From assembly GCA_944472155.2 (NCBI GenBank), contig OX235279.1:64655543-64719542 (forward strand): DNA of 64,000 nucleotides, in the 5' to 3' direction. Source of the stretch: Trichobilharzia szidati (lineage: Eukaryota > Platyhelminthes > Trematoda > Strigeidida > Schistosomatidae). Within the stretch, counting starts at the first letter, position 1. Every line of letters starts with the position of its first letter. A model generated the notes under the pieces. That model ran no database searches, had not been told where the DNA came from, and was given only the letters and a program-made list of their open reading frames with translations. A program made the position numbers and the translations under genes. Positions 1 through 12,800 of the stretch are shown one piece after another.

Positions 1-255
1 AAGGTCATAGACTATTTGAATCAACTCTTCACTTCGATTTCACTCTGCAGACAACATTAAGTGACTAGTCGCAGACAAAATATTACTTTTCTAACGCGTG
101 AAATGTTGTTAGTAAAATATGCTTTCACTAGGCAACCTAACGTCAATACGCATATCAAAAATTTTATACTTTTAATCGTGTATTTCACATCATTTGCCAG
201 AATTAAGACTGGAATTAGGACCTCTTAATATATATATTCTCTTCATTTTTTCCAC
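1..255. other. Unassigned AT-rich sequence
   Basis: No coding, RNA or repeat signal recognised. It is probably intron of the SLC4A11-like gene. Confidence 0.4.
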
Positions 256-475
256 CTTGAATGAGACATAACAATTTAAGGTTTGAAGTTTCTGTAGAGG
301 TGGTGTTATTTCTACACGACGTGGTTGTTAGACTCACATACAACCTTCTCTCTTTTATGGGTTTACTACCTTCAGTCAACCAGGCGAGGTTTGAGAATGC
401 ATCGGTTGGGATTCGAACGCGGGCTTCCCATGTAACTAGTGTGTTTTCTACAGATGAACCACTGATGCACACAGT
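256..475 (-). repeat. tRNA-derived SINE, family A (diverged)
   Basis: On the minus strand a B-box-like GCGTTCGAATCCC near 411-423 is followed by the family A body (GTAGTAAACCC, AGAGAGAAGGTTGTATG, CTACAGAAACTTCAAACC). A degraded copy of the common tail TTATGTCTCATTC follows near 256-275. It aligns with the better preserved copies at 4941-5171 and 56874-57086. The A box is not well preserved. The short open frames on both strands here are by-products of this repeat. Confidence 0.75.
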
Positions 476-1082
476 ATATATATATATATTCTTTTGCTTC
501 AAATAACGTTTTAGATCTATCAAAGTGTTTTTAAAACATCTCGCAAAGCAAAACTTATCCTATAAGTGAGGTATGTGAATAATATCTGTCAAATTAAACA
601 TTTTATTCAAATAAACGCAAGATCTCGGTGTACTAAACAGTAAAACAGCTCAAAACTATCTCTGGTATTCACCTGATTACGTATAAAGTTATGTTTGCTT
701 TTTGCCAATTTTCCATTATCATGTATTTACGTGTATATATATATGTATATTTTGTGTTTCATGAATGAGAAATACGATCTTCTGCTCAAGTGTCGTATAC
801 TTATGTACGTGACGACTAAAATGACTCCTGCTAAACCTAGTGTTTGTTTCATTTAAAAATGAATCTTTAAAATAATAAAAGAGACAGAATATGACAGTAT
901 AAAATTATCACAGATTTTCTTCATGCAAGTATCTGCGTTATTTCAAATCTCTAAATATTCCCATTATTATTATTCGAACAAGATATATAAGTGAACAATG
1001 TTTTTTTCGATTAAATCTTCTTCAGGCTCTACTCTGATTTAAACAGATTTAGAGATAAAAAGTGTTAACCAATGACAGTGAG
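476..1082. other. AT-rich stretch with short repeats
   Basis: It contains an (AT)n run at 475-490. At 1015-1035 the string TCTTCTTCAGGCTCTAC recurs at 30427-30443 at a PLE end, so it is likely a PLE terminal scrap on the minus strand. No gene seen. Confidence 0.5.
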
Positions 1083-1443
1083 TTTATGATTGTTCAATCG
1101 AAAGGCAAGCTGCCACTTCTATGTGTATCTACAAATTCAGCTGCTATTGTAGAGACAGCTGTGTAGGGCGAACAACCAGACAGCTCATGAACATCTTCCT
1201 TCATGGTTCAGAAAAGGCCAAATAAAATATATAACAAGTTCTATTTTGACTCATTTGATTGATACCGGTCATCAACTGGACAAAAAAGGGCCTTCAAAGT
1301 TATCTATCGCATTCCACTGAACCGTTCGAACGAAATTCGAACTCACCCTTTACCCATAATAGGAGCTATGGCAGTTCGAGAGGACAGTCCTAGACTTTGG
1401 ATACAAAAAGTTTGTGCTAGCTTTGTCTCTCCCCTAGCATAGT
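1083..1443 (+). pseudogene. Penelope-like element remnant, GIY-YIG C-terminal part
   Basis: A frame here reads TSMCIYKFSCYCRDSCVGRT, matching the cysteine-containing start of the GIY-YIG endonuclease module of the PLE at 31196-32206 (CSCG-x-YIGRT). Further pieces in other frames resemble the C-terminal part, and LWIQK near 1396-1412 resembles the usual 'LCVQK' ending. Several stops and frameshifts are present, so this is an old dead copy. The AT-rich run to about 1700 may be its 3'UTR. Confidence 0.75.
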
Positions 1444-3794
1444 AATATCTGATTAAAACCCTCTCAACCTTTCTTATTTTCAATTTCCTACGTGTTTTAA
1501 TGATATTTATTTAAGCTCCGATTATCTGTCCACTTCACCTTTAGTATTAGGTAAATTTTAAGATTTGACCTAATTTATTTATTCAATTGGGTACATATCA
1601 TATATTACTACCTTCGTTATTCCTATCGCCACATACATAAACCTTATCATCATTATTTTGTTATCACAACAATCATCGTTATTACTGACGTTCAAAACAC
1701 TTAAAACATTATTATTTGATCTGCTTTATTAGCCGAATTACAACAATTGGTGTGATCTGAGGTTGTTAATTCAACTAATCATTTATTTATTCTAATGTCT
1801 TGATTGATCTAAACTCAATATAAATTCCTACTCTGATATATGTCATGAAAACAAATTTTTGAATTGGATTAAACATGATATCAGACACCTTGAATTGTTG
1901 ATTTATTGCTACAGTTACTGATGAAAGCTATTTCTATCCTTTTACAAACTTAGTTCCTGAAATAGGCTGTCTGAGTTAGGTTTCATACTTGGTAGAATTA
2001 TCGAACTGTGAAATCTTTCCCACCTTTAGAAATCTAATCTCAAACTAGTTTCCTTCCAATTCCTATAATCTTTTTATAACTCACTAAACTATCTAAGCTC
2101 CCTGATACTTATCATGTGTTATATCAATGTGGGAAATCGAATTTTCACAGGGAAAAACGAGTGTTATCAACAAAGGTCATTAAGACTTTCGAGAGAATCA
2201 ATTGACAGATTTACTAGTGATCTTGAATCCTGTTCTAGTGAATCATATGTTTTATGAATGTCACACAACTCACGCTAAACTTGAACAGTGTGAACACAAC
2301 ACACATCCTTACATTCACTGTAAGCTAAGACTATTTCCAATAGATGAGAAACCAAAAAAAGTTACAGCAAACGTTATTCATTCCCCCATAGTTCTTATCA
2401 CTCTTACCTTGAAAACTAAGATTTTAAAATAATCTCAGTGATGATCATGGTGACTTGATAAGTGTGGACTGAATGTTTTTAAAGAAGTAAATACATTAAC
2501 CAACTTATTGATTCATTAATTTGTTTTTATTTCGTGCATCAATGAAGCCAAGGAATTTCCTTAACATTATTTCTACAAAATAACCTTTTGAATTTCACGT
2601 GATGAGGCATTACCGAATAAATTTTCAAAACTGGAAAATAACATTTTAATTATGCCTTCTATGTATTCTTCTTTCCCATCTTATTTCCTTTTATCTCACT
2701 TTGATCCTATTCACTGAGTAAATTAAATTACTCTGTTTGCATGTTGGTGTGTGCGTGCGTGTGTGTTACCTATACACAGCTCAGATCCGGGAGGCATATA
2801 GCTTTTGTATTAGACTGCTACTTTTATACTGTTTTTGTTTTTTTATTGTTATTATGATTGTTATTATTATGATTACCAGCGCTGTCACTCTTTTTGTCCT
2901 TAACTTTGTTTACAAAAGAATTTGACTCAACAAGCACACACATACTTACACACAGATAATTTCGCAACAAAATGTAACAAAGATGAATTAGTGAGTTGAA
3001 AGATTGTAAAGATATGTACATCTATTTGTTCATTACGTTGTAAACAAAAACAAGTTACCAATGTTGAAAAAAAGAGGATTATTATGTTGTTTACTATTAA
3101 AATGAAATATATTTTTAAGAGGCTTTCAATATAAACAGTAGATGTGTAATTCGAATATGTAACCACAGGAGTGCAGTCCTAATTATACAACTTCCAACGA
3201 TAAGACTATGAAACCCTACTTTGTTAAAAATTTAAGAAGTTGCTTATTCGCAGTCACCACTCTGTGTATTTCCATAAAACGATTACCTTTTTAACCATCA
3301 CATGTTATTTTCTTCGTGTAACTTATGATAAATAAAAAGTGATTGCTGAGAATATGGTAGTCAGTTGTCGATATTCTAAGAAAAGATTCAAGGAAAACCT
3401 GTGCAGTTCAGCTGCTAGATATGCTAAATGAGGTGAGTCGTAAGCCACCCCGCCATCTTGATCAGTGGCACATCCTGTCCACATAATCATGGAATTATTA
3501 TCTAATAATTACCTAGGTAAATGTTAGGTCTTACTTCTAAAGTTTACCTGCTCTCTACAGAGAGTGACATTAGTCTGTCACTAAAGTATAACTTTTTCTA
3601 ACATGCAAGAAGGCAATAGCAAACGAAGATTTACAATAACAATCAATTAAGGTAATTCAAACGATAAGTTTCATAACGATTCAAACCGCGCAAAAAATCA
3701 GGCACAATAATTCCTCTAATATTGTATGCCAGATTTTTGTAATTGACAAAAAGTGGTTAAAAACACCCTGAGAAGTAAGTGAAATTCATCCATA
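1444..3794. other. Gene-free AT-rich region
   Basis: No exon, RNA gene or named element recognised. A TG/CG-rich simple repeat lies at 2738-2766. The open frames here are short and lack family motifs. Confidence 0.45.
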
Positions 3795-4400
3795 TGAAAA
3801 AGAGAAGACATTCAGCGAAGAGACTCTTTTCGGTCAATTCATTCACATAGCTGTTAAATCGCATTTATATATAAATATTTGTGTGTGTGTGTACATGAGG
3901 TTTGTCAAGTTTAGATAATTGATTAGTTAATACAAGAATGATGTAGTATAGAGACAAAGTTAATCAGACAGCAACTAAAGTAAGACTGAGTTAAAAAACT
4001 AGATGACGTAATATAATTGGCTAAAATATTACAACTTAGGTCAGGATAGCAACAGAGGTAATTACAGGTAGAGATTAAGTAGAAGTGAAATTGAGTGAAT
4101 AAGTTGGATGACGTAACATGAATGACTAGAAACTGAGCGTTGTTCAAGTCAGTAACAGTGGTAGTGGGATGTAGAGATTGAATCGGGTGGGGGTAGAGAA
4201 CAAGAAAGTTGAAAATGTAAGATGTTACAATTGAGAAGACAAAATAATACTAATGAAGAGACAGAAGAAAAGATTAGGCAGAATTTACATGTCGGCTAAT
4301 AAGATAGATTACGTCCATTGCAAGTGTAGTGATTGAACAAACTTCTTCTGTATGCAGAGTTCAGGACTTAGCAAGTGAATCGCCATTGCTTCTGCAGTTT
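3795..4400 (-). repeat. PLE 3' end remnant (3'UTR plus last codons)
   Basis: The left terminus TTCAGCGAAGAGACTCTTTT (3812-3831) and the sequence around 4290-4400 are repeated at 15716-15740 and 16080-16195, where the PLE C-terminus is readable on the minus strand. Related termini are at 63253 and 36190. The interior G-rich tract GGGTGGGGGTAGAG (4186-4199) is also shared with 63430. It is a 5'-truncated minus-strand copy. Confidence 0.7.
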
Positions 4401-4940
4401 AAAGAAGTCTGATTCGTATGATTCATATGACTCAATGAGGATTTTCAATCTACTCAAATTCATCCATATCGTGAACTTTTGAACTTTTCGTAAAAGTCAC
4501 CACTTTGAAGAAATCATATTTTTCAATATATGAAAAACCATTATTTGAACAAGTTTGATAATTACTAGGAAAAGACAAATCATATGCCAATAGTATTGCT
4601 TTCTATAATTATGTTGGACAAAGTTGGCTAAATCTGCGCCACTGATTTAATAATGCCTTTGGTAGTATCAACGTCTCCAGTTTGCATGCACGATTTGCAG
4701 CAACTATTTGTGGACCAAGAAATTTTCAGTTTCCTTCTTTGTATACTCTTTTGTATTTGCATATACCTCTGTAAAGCCTGAGTAGAAAGCGGCCACAACA
4801 ATAAATTTTATTTCGTGAAAGACTGTACTTCACTCGTGTTTATTTCCTACAGAAAAGTAAAGTAGTTTTTGATCCCAAGACTTATAAATTATAATAAGTG
4901 AAAGCACAGAAGTGAAACACACTATTCAAAACAGAAAGCT

Positions 4941-5171
4941 TTTTTTTCCTTCACGTTCCCCAGTGGAACATAGGGCTTCAAGTTAGTGGCTTGAAGTTTC
5001 TGTAGCAGTGTTTATTTTACAGGATGGGGTTGCTAGCCTCATGCCTAACCTTTCCTCTTTACCAGCATTATTTCTGACTCAGCGAGGTAAAGGAGTGCGT
5101 CGATCGGGGATCGAACCCCGAACCATGTGCATGGTCGGCGAGCGTCCTAACCACTATACCACCGACACACA
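4941..5171 (-). mobile_element. tRNA-derived SINE, family A, with 13-bp target-site duplication
   Basis: On the minus strand an A box TAGTGGTTAGG (5146-5156) and a B box GGTTCGATCCC (5107-5117) form a Pol III promoter in a tRNA-Glu/Asp-like head. A body with CTACAGAAACTTCAAGCC follows, then a tail CCCTATGTTCCACTGGGGAA and a poly-A end (4941-4947 as T's). The element is flanked by perfect direct repeats AAAACAGAAAGCT at 4928-4940 and 5172-5184, showing retroposition. The tail matches RTE LINE 3' ends in this window, for example 49900-49935. Confidence 0.92.
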
Positions 5172-5322
5172 AAAACAGAAAGCTACAACTAATAAACTGT
5201 AAACTGTGGAAAATCTATACATGTTTCGCAAAGCAACCCTGTACAAAGAAAGACAACAGAAATATTAGGATTGAATACTACTCGTCGAAAATAAAATTTC
5301 AGTATACTTAGTCATTCAGATA

Positions 5323-5452
5323 TGATAGAGAAGATTTGTATCTCAGGTGGCTGATTGAAGATGCCGAAGATGTTGTCCAGTAGGGCGCGATGAAAGCTTC
5401 GCAAATAAACCATCGAACCCAGAGAGCACAACTACATCAAAATTTAGTCATT
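5323..5452 (+). repeat. Dispersed repeat R with A-box-like motif, copy 1
   Basis: It starts AGAGAAGATTTGTATCTCAG and continues GTGGCTGATTG, with AAGCTTCGCAAATAAACCAT and ACTACATCAAAATT further on. The same order occurs at 22724-22845 and, inverted, at 53855-54062. The TAGCTCAGGTGG of copy 2 resembles a tRNA A box. No clear B box is visible, so the Pol III origin is only a suggestion. Confidence 0.7.
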
Positions 5453-6718
5453 TATAAATTGGTCGTACACGTTTTGAAATAAAGTTTTGCTACAAAGTGT
5501 ATTATTTAAGATAGGTGTCATTTTTTTGTTTTCATTATTGCACTACATTATTTTTTTTTGTATTGAGAACGTATGATTTATTCAAGCTGTAGGAAGAGTG
5601 AATTTAAAATTAACTTTACATCCTTCTCAAAACATATGCATACACAGGTCCAAACAACTGACATGATATAAGAATAAAGAATGAATAAGTAGGGCGTGGA
5701 AATTAATTATATGTATATAATATATATATAATAGGTAGTAGTAACGAATTATCTCTTTTCTATAAACCTGTACACCTTAAACAATTTAAATAAAAAAAAC
5801 TTGGATAAACAATAGCAAATAATCATACTGCTTGAGAAATTATCATAAATCATTATTATAAAAAAAACACAAGCGTATAGATATCCGTTTATTCATAAAC
5901 AAAGTATTAGCAACAGTTTCAAGCTCATTTGCTAATTTCTCTTTCGAAAAATTCACACCCTATTAAAATATAAGTGTGAGTAAACTAAAACCTCTTGAAT
6001 CCAGTTGTACTTTCGATATTTTAAGTATACACTTATAATGATAGTTCATTCGAAACTATGGGATTTTCACAAGTATAAAGTCAACAAAAACAAACATTCT
6101 CAAACAGTACTGTTTGATAAGTAAGAAGAATACATTTTATCTAATGGCACTGTTTAACTATACGAAAAAGGTTAATGTGAACCAACAGTTAGTCTGCTTG
6201 AGTCTGAAACAACGAAAGTGGAATAAAATAAAATCATCTCGCCTAACTTCTTCTACTATCCATACGTAAATGCATAAACACTACTGTCTACATAGGTCAG
6301 TTTCTATACTTGTTTAGGTTTGTTGTTTTATTTTGTAGATATCAGCTGTCATGTAAGTAAAAACTCCCACGACAGCAGACGCTTTTCACATAAACTATTA
6401 GGCCCTGAACTCAAATATTTTACAATTGAAATGCTTTTCTAAATTAAAAAAGTGATATACAATATAATAAAGTTTTGTCATCATTCTTATATAAATGAAA
6501 TAATGCTTATAAAGAAATGAGGGAATATTAGGGGATACATTCCTTCCACTGGGCTCAGTTGATTATTTATTTGTTTATACAACTGTAATATAACAATATT
6601 GTCTTATCCTCTTCTATTTTTCTTTTGATATAAGAAATATGAAATTTTCAGTAAGGTTATCGAAAATTGTCTTCGTACAGATAACATTACTTTCTTTTTA
6701 TTGTTGACATTATTCTAG
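5453..6718. other. AT-rich intron-like sequence
   Basis: An AT/TA simple repeat lies at 5705-5735. Nothing else was recognised. It ends in the polypyrimidine tract and AG of the first SLC4A11-like exon in the window. Confidence 0.5.
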
Positions 6719-6832
6719 ATGTTACACGTGTAATAATGGCACAAACAATAGGTGGTTTATGTTATGGAGTTTTTGGAGGTCAACCGCTAATTGTACTTTT
6801 ATCCACAGCTCCATTAGCACTTTATATTAAAA
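6719..6832 (+). CDS. SLC4A11: SLC4A11-like exon a (first in window)
   Basis: The acceptor TATTCTAG precedes 6719 and the donor GTAAGC starts at 6833. The exon completes a codon begun in an upstream exon (2 nt), gives 37 codons and leaves one base. It carries the motif [18 protein letters not shown], the hallmark SLC4 'GQPL' turn and substrate-site helix. In relatives the preceding exon encodes a conserved Asn-rich turn before this segment. I could not find that exon in 1-6718, so it is probably outside the window. Confidence 0.93.
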
Positions 6833-9800
6833 GTAAGCACAAGTTAAATTATTATATCTAATCTGCATGAATTTAAATTATATATATATTTGTGTGGTTT
6901 CGGCAGGTTTTTTTTAATGTTTACTATTCACTTTATATAACTGTTTGGAAACGGCTGTTCACTTAATTTATAGATGTGCATACGTTGTTTGTCTCTAGCT
7001 TGATAGTAACTGATAATTAATGACACCAGTCAGCATATTTATTGGAGGAAAAAGCACCTAGACTTCTGCATTCGTAATGTTCAACTAAAAATGACTTCTG
7101 TAATGTCTCCATATTTAAAAATGGAACGAGAAAATCAGTGCATTGCAAGCAGTGATTATCTTTAGTTCTCTCATATCTTATACCTTTATCTTATTTTATT
7201 ACTTTCTCAGTATATCTAACTTTCATTCTCATTTCTATACTCGGATGTACGCATTCTTTCGACTCTGTCGAATACATTTTTGACCGGAAAATAATAGAGG
7301 ATTTACTTAAAACTTACTCCAACTAAACATTTGAATGAATGACTGTTTGAAAACTTTCCTCTTTCATGTATTACATTTTGACATCTTCAGTGGTGAACAT
7401 CGCATTATTGCATTTAACTGAGAGACAGTGACACAATCGCAAGCATTACGTTATAATTTAATTAGAACAGACAAATTTTGGTTTTTAGAGACATAATATT
7501 TTAGACATTTTGTCCTGCATAGGCAATACACGAATTCAGAACACCTAGAACATTGATTCTACTTCTCGAGTGCAAAAGGCCAAATGCACAGTAACTAACT
7601 AACAATTGCAAATTCATGACAGTACAATGTTTATGTTATCCTTATATTTACATATAGATCACAATAAGAAAATATTACATAGAAATGTTAGATACGTTTA
7701 TAGAAATATATTCTTTTACAGTTCTCTAATTCTACTCTTACATTCACAAAAACGATACTTTGAAAGTTAATGGAGTTTCGTTAAATACCAAATGTCTTCA
7801 GTCATATCAATGCAATGTGAATAAACATTTGTAAAACTGTTCGCGTTAAAAAAAATACAGTGTATAATTTACTGCAGCTGCTAATAACTTCAGGCACGTT
7901 TTTTTCAAATAGTTTAGATAAAGTTTGCAGACACAGTTCCTGATTGGAAACATAATTTTGTGTCCGCTAATTGGGAGCAAAAAGGCCTCTAAAACATGAT
8001 TTTGGGGATTAATCTGTGGTTAGCGGTGCAACAGTTTGTTCTTTAGATCACATATTAATAGTTTTTGAATGCCATTTATCGAAATTATTATCAGAGATGT
8101 TTGTTGAATTATGCTCAGGCTATAGCGATTCGTAAAACTATACAAAAACAGTTTACTGTTACACTTAACCTACCTTTGTAATAATTATTGCATTATGCTA
8201 ACAAAACTAGAGCCAACTGTTGTATTGTATTGTATTATTTTGCTTATTTGGACTTCACTTTCACATAATTTGAACAAGAAAGTATACTTGTAATGAGACT
8301 GTCCTAAAGTTCACTGAGAAAATGCATCACATTTTCTGCATGAAGTCAGTCTTCTAATAATGTTAACTGGAATCATTAGTCAACTATTACTTTATATCAG
8401 CCCCCTTAGAGAAGAATAACAAAAGAAATTTTACTTCATCTTTTCTAGTCATTATAGAAGCGACACATAACTCATAGAATGTGTTGCTGGTTTAAGATTA
8501 TGAGGAAGAATTACTACACAGTGTATTAATTCAAATTTATTTGGGCTAGTTTTGAAGCAGCTTCTACACACAAGCACAATGCAAATGGAGTTTTCAGGTA
8601 GTATGCTTCTTCTTCATCTTCACTTCAAAAGTTTCTATGATAAGTACACAAATGGAGTGTCATAACTTAAAACATTGTAGTACTAGACCTCTGGTCATTA
8701 GTTTCAGCTATTTTAGCTTAGTTTATATTATTCCTCGCAGTTGCAGTTTAGATATTCAGACATGACTGTAGTAGTATATCTGTCAAATGTACAAATACAA
8801 TAAAACTGGTCCATACGGTATTTAAGACATGCAAATCTCAAACATTCACATCATTTCATCTTCTAACAAAATAAAAAGTGTGTATGAGAAGTAATAATGT
8901 GTGCAAAGCAGTGAATAATCCTATGTAATCGAAGAAGTGGACAACTAATTAGCTAGAAGATGAATAGTTATTTGGAAATAATTGACTGGAAACAATAGGA
9001 CGAAGAATTGAAAATGGTTCAGAAAAAATTTGAAAAAATTAAAAGGCTGAACAGTCCGAAAATACTATTCTGAGTTATGAAAAAAACAGGATTCATCGCT
9101 TAACAAAACATTAGTTGATTAAAGATGTCCAAATAAATTGCCAAAAGCATCCAGGTACCGAATACTTCAAACAGCAGGGGCTATTGCAATTCGCATTAAA
9201 CAACCGCTGCTCTGTGTGCAGAAGAAACAGGTCCAACCACTGTTACTGCCCTGACCTGCTGTGGAGTCTGCGAATTCATAAATACCTTACTACGCTGACC
9301 TTTTTTGATATGCCCCTCCATCCTGTACACATGGATTCCCCTACCCTTTATCATCCCAATCGCATTAACTAACCTTTTGTTTTCTTATTTAAGCGCTTTA
9401 TTTAAACACTGACACACATACAACGCAAATAAAATGTTACCCCATGCACTGATTTATTTTGTTACTAAGTGAGAACAACCTCTGACCCATATTTTCAATT
9501 AATTTTGTGAATATTTCGTTTTTTTTCTGTTCTAGTTATCTACACCATATCTCAAACATACAACACTAATTTCTATGCAATGTACGCATGTATTGGATTA
9601 TTTAATAGCCTCTTCTTAATTATATATTCCTTTTGTGGATTCAGTCGCTGGATGAAATGGTCCACAAGGTGAGCAGCCATTAAATTGTCCATCCTTTTTA
9701 TCTACCTGTATATACATATATAAAATCTTTAGGATATTTGTTATGTGTGTCACATTACTGATCAGTCTAAGATTTTGTAATGAATTAATAATCAGTAATT

Positions 9801-12800
9801 GATGTCTTTCTTACTTCTTTGTGCTTACCAAATGAAGTTCGTGAAACTTGATATTCCGGATATGGATACTGAATTAGAAAACTTTCTATGTCAGTTTTCA
9901 GTTATAGTCATTTATATTCAATTCAGTATGACAAAATATGTATAGGAAGACCCAAGTTAGCGGAATAACAGATGTAGTAAAACTGTGTCAGTGTACTATA
10001 TTCTATCTCCTATATGAATACCTGGAAGTGATTCATGACACTTATCGACGAATTTGATAAGGTACTAGAATAATATGCAGTACAGTCAAAACCATTCTTT
10101 TAATTTAATTTGGTTAAAATTTTATTGTTAATAAATTTCAAAGGGAATCCCGTGAATTATGAATATGAATTACTCACATAGCATCTAAAACTAAGCAACT
10201 TAATAACTGATTCTTTTAAGTTCAAAACTCCACACTACTGAACACTATCCATATTTTGTGACACTGACCCCAAGAATGTCAATTATTTCACTGAACGCAT
10301 AAGAGTAATATGCCTTCGAAATACCTGTCGACCCACAGCATTATACAATCTATAACTCCTGAATGTGCTGATGTAAATTAATGCAAAGATTTAGCACTAT
10401 TCTGCATATAACCGTTTGCCGAAAGATATTAATCAGCGAATAAAGTCACATGATAAGCAGGTGAATCACAGAAACAGCGGCTGATTAACACCTGTGAATT
10501 AACTGATAACTCACCATACACTTGGATGTAAAGTATGACTATTTTATCCGTGCAAGCATTTTAATTCCTAATGGTATAATCTTTAAGACTTTATTTTTAG
10601 TATATATACCAGAAAGTCACTCAAGCCGTTACTTGTAACTACTCAAATACGATACCAATCAACTTGTACTAAAGGTTTTATTTTACAATTTTTATGTTAT
10701 AAAATATATTTTAATGCGAAGCTACTGTTTCATTCTTGTCCCATAAATATTGACTACCTGTATTAATTCTACTTTACTATTTTTAACAGATCAACCGAAG
10801 AAATATTTGCGATGTTTGTTTCAATGGCATTTGTATATGATGCTGGAAACGACTTATATACAAGTAGGTTATTTAGAAATTCAGAATGCACAGTGATATA
10901 ATGTACTGACTAACATTGTAAATTTAGCTATTTTTACATGATGCAACTTCGTTTAGTAGACTGTTTAACGACCCAAAGGTGAAAACACTTGGATTACTTC
11001 GAGTACAAAAATGTAGCACAATATGTCCCAGATTTAATCATTATCAGTTACATTCAAAGAGAATCAGCAGTTAGATAAACAGTAATTCTAAGCCTAACTC
11101 TTGTCGACTGACAGCTCTGCGATAAAACAGTTCTAATATGAACCATTTAATGAAATGGCTTTTGCTACTATTCAACACCAGAACATCAAAAGGTATAAAC
11201 AAAAAAGGATATAAGCTCCATTAGACATCTTCGAAAATTAAATCAAACATTCAAAAAAATGTCATTTGATAAAAGGAATAGTGTCATGAATTACAAGTGG
11301 TCGGCATAACCGCATTTCCTGAACTCCGTCTTATGATTCAGATGTAAACAAATTCTCTGACATAATATACACCTGTGAATCTTTTATCTCCAGGACTCTT
11401 TTTTCAGAGCCTTTGAGAAGTTAATAAAAAGTGACTGAAATCTACTTTTTGTTCTTATGACTAATACACTCATTAGCAGGAGGAGGATTTTCAGAAAGCT
11501 TTAATAAACATGATCACATACTTCTTCAGAGCCTAATAAATGAAGGTTTGATTATACAAAACAACTTCATTTAGCTGTTGCAATTTAAAACAAGCTTACT
11601 GACGTAAACGATGAATCACGTCAAAATTAGTTAGATGCGGTCATTTATGTTAACTATCCATGGGTAACCTTTTCTCTGAATGATGCAGTTGATGCATCCG
11701 TTTCGATTCAACTAAGAGAACCAGTTCAGTTCAAAACACTCCGGGTCTGACTAAACACTTTGTTAACTACTGAAATATTGAGTGAACTATACAATCTGCT
11801 TGACAGTACAAATAGCATAAAGGTAATGAGCTTAAGTAAGGCACGAAACACATTTGAGCTAGTGACAAACCCAAACGAGTTAGAGAGGAATTAAGTGATT
11901 AAATTTTATAGATCTTGCCGATAAAATGTTTTTAAATGCTACCCTTTTGCTATTTTAGTAAATGGTTTCCTCAAAAGTGTAAGCACCAATTTTTGTCCCA
12001 GATAATGAATCAAAACAGAAGCCTTAGAAATGACATATTCTCTGGATTTATATTTTATTTAGATGCCCGCAGAGACGTTGTTGTTGTTGCACAACAAAAA
12101 CTGTGATTTTAATAATCAAATAGTGAAACTGATATTATAGTAATTTTGGTATAATATTTCACTGTAGTGAACAGCCGTTTCACATTCGTCGGAATATCAT
12201 ATTCACCGTGGAATGAAATAAATTTTAGGTGATTTCTAGTTTCTTACTGTATATCAGCATAAATCAGTCGAAGAAGAGAACTGCTACAATGAGTGTTGGC
12301 TTTTCTACAAAACATATAAATCATCATAATCTCTAAGTGCGATATTCCTTTGAGTTCGCGAATCCCAATTTTAAAAATGCCAAGTTCTTTTTGGCTTTCA
12401 ACAATTCTTTAGTGGTATTATCCGTTGTCTGAATTTAACTAACTTGTTAAATATTTTTTTCTGAAAAACTGAATGGTTAATATAAACATGGGATTCAAAA
12501 GAGCCGTTCATATCATCAAACGTTAACGGAAATTTACTATCGATAGAAAAAAGTAACTCATTTGGCAAGTGGTATTCAATAAGAAAAATAAGAAATATGT
12601 TTGGGAGTTATGGTAAATTTAAGAGGCATTTCTTCGCATTTTGATTATTCTATTTTATAATCTTTGTCTCCAATATGCCAAGCCATTTATGTCGTGTGTT
12701 TCATACATGTTTGAAAATATTACCTTTTCCAGCTTTAATATTATCTGTAAACAGCTTCACGTTACCATAACTTTTATTTTTCACTTTTATTCCTGCTGTT

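Noticed and set aside
5008..5202. Open frame of 64 codons
   Set aside because: It lies inside a minus-strand SINE and crosses its target duplication, so it is not a gene.
9115..9372. Possible zinc-binding gene (Cys-rich frame)
   Set aside because: Cys spacing fits no family I can name. It lies within a clean intron and has no splice context.
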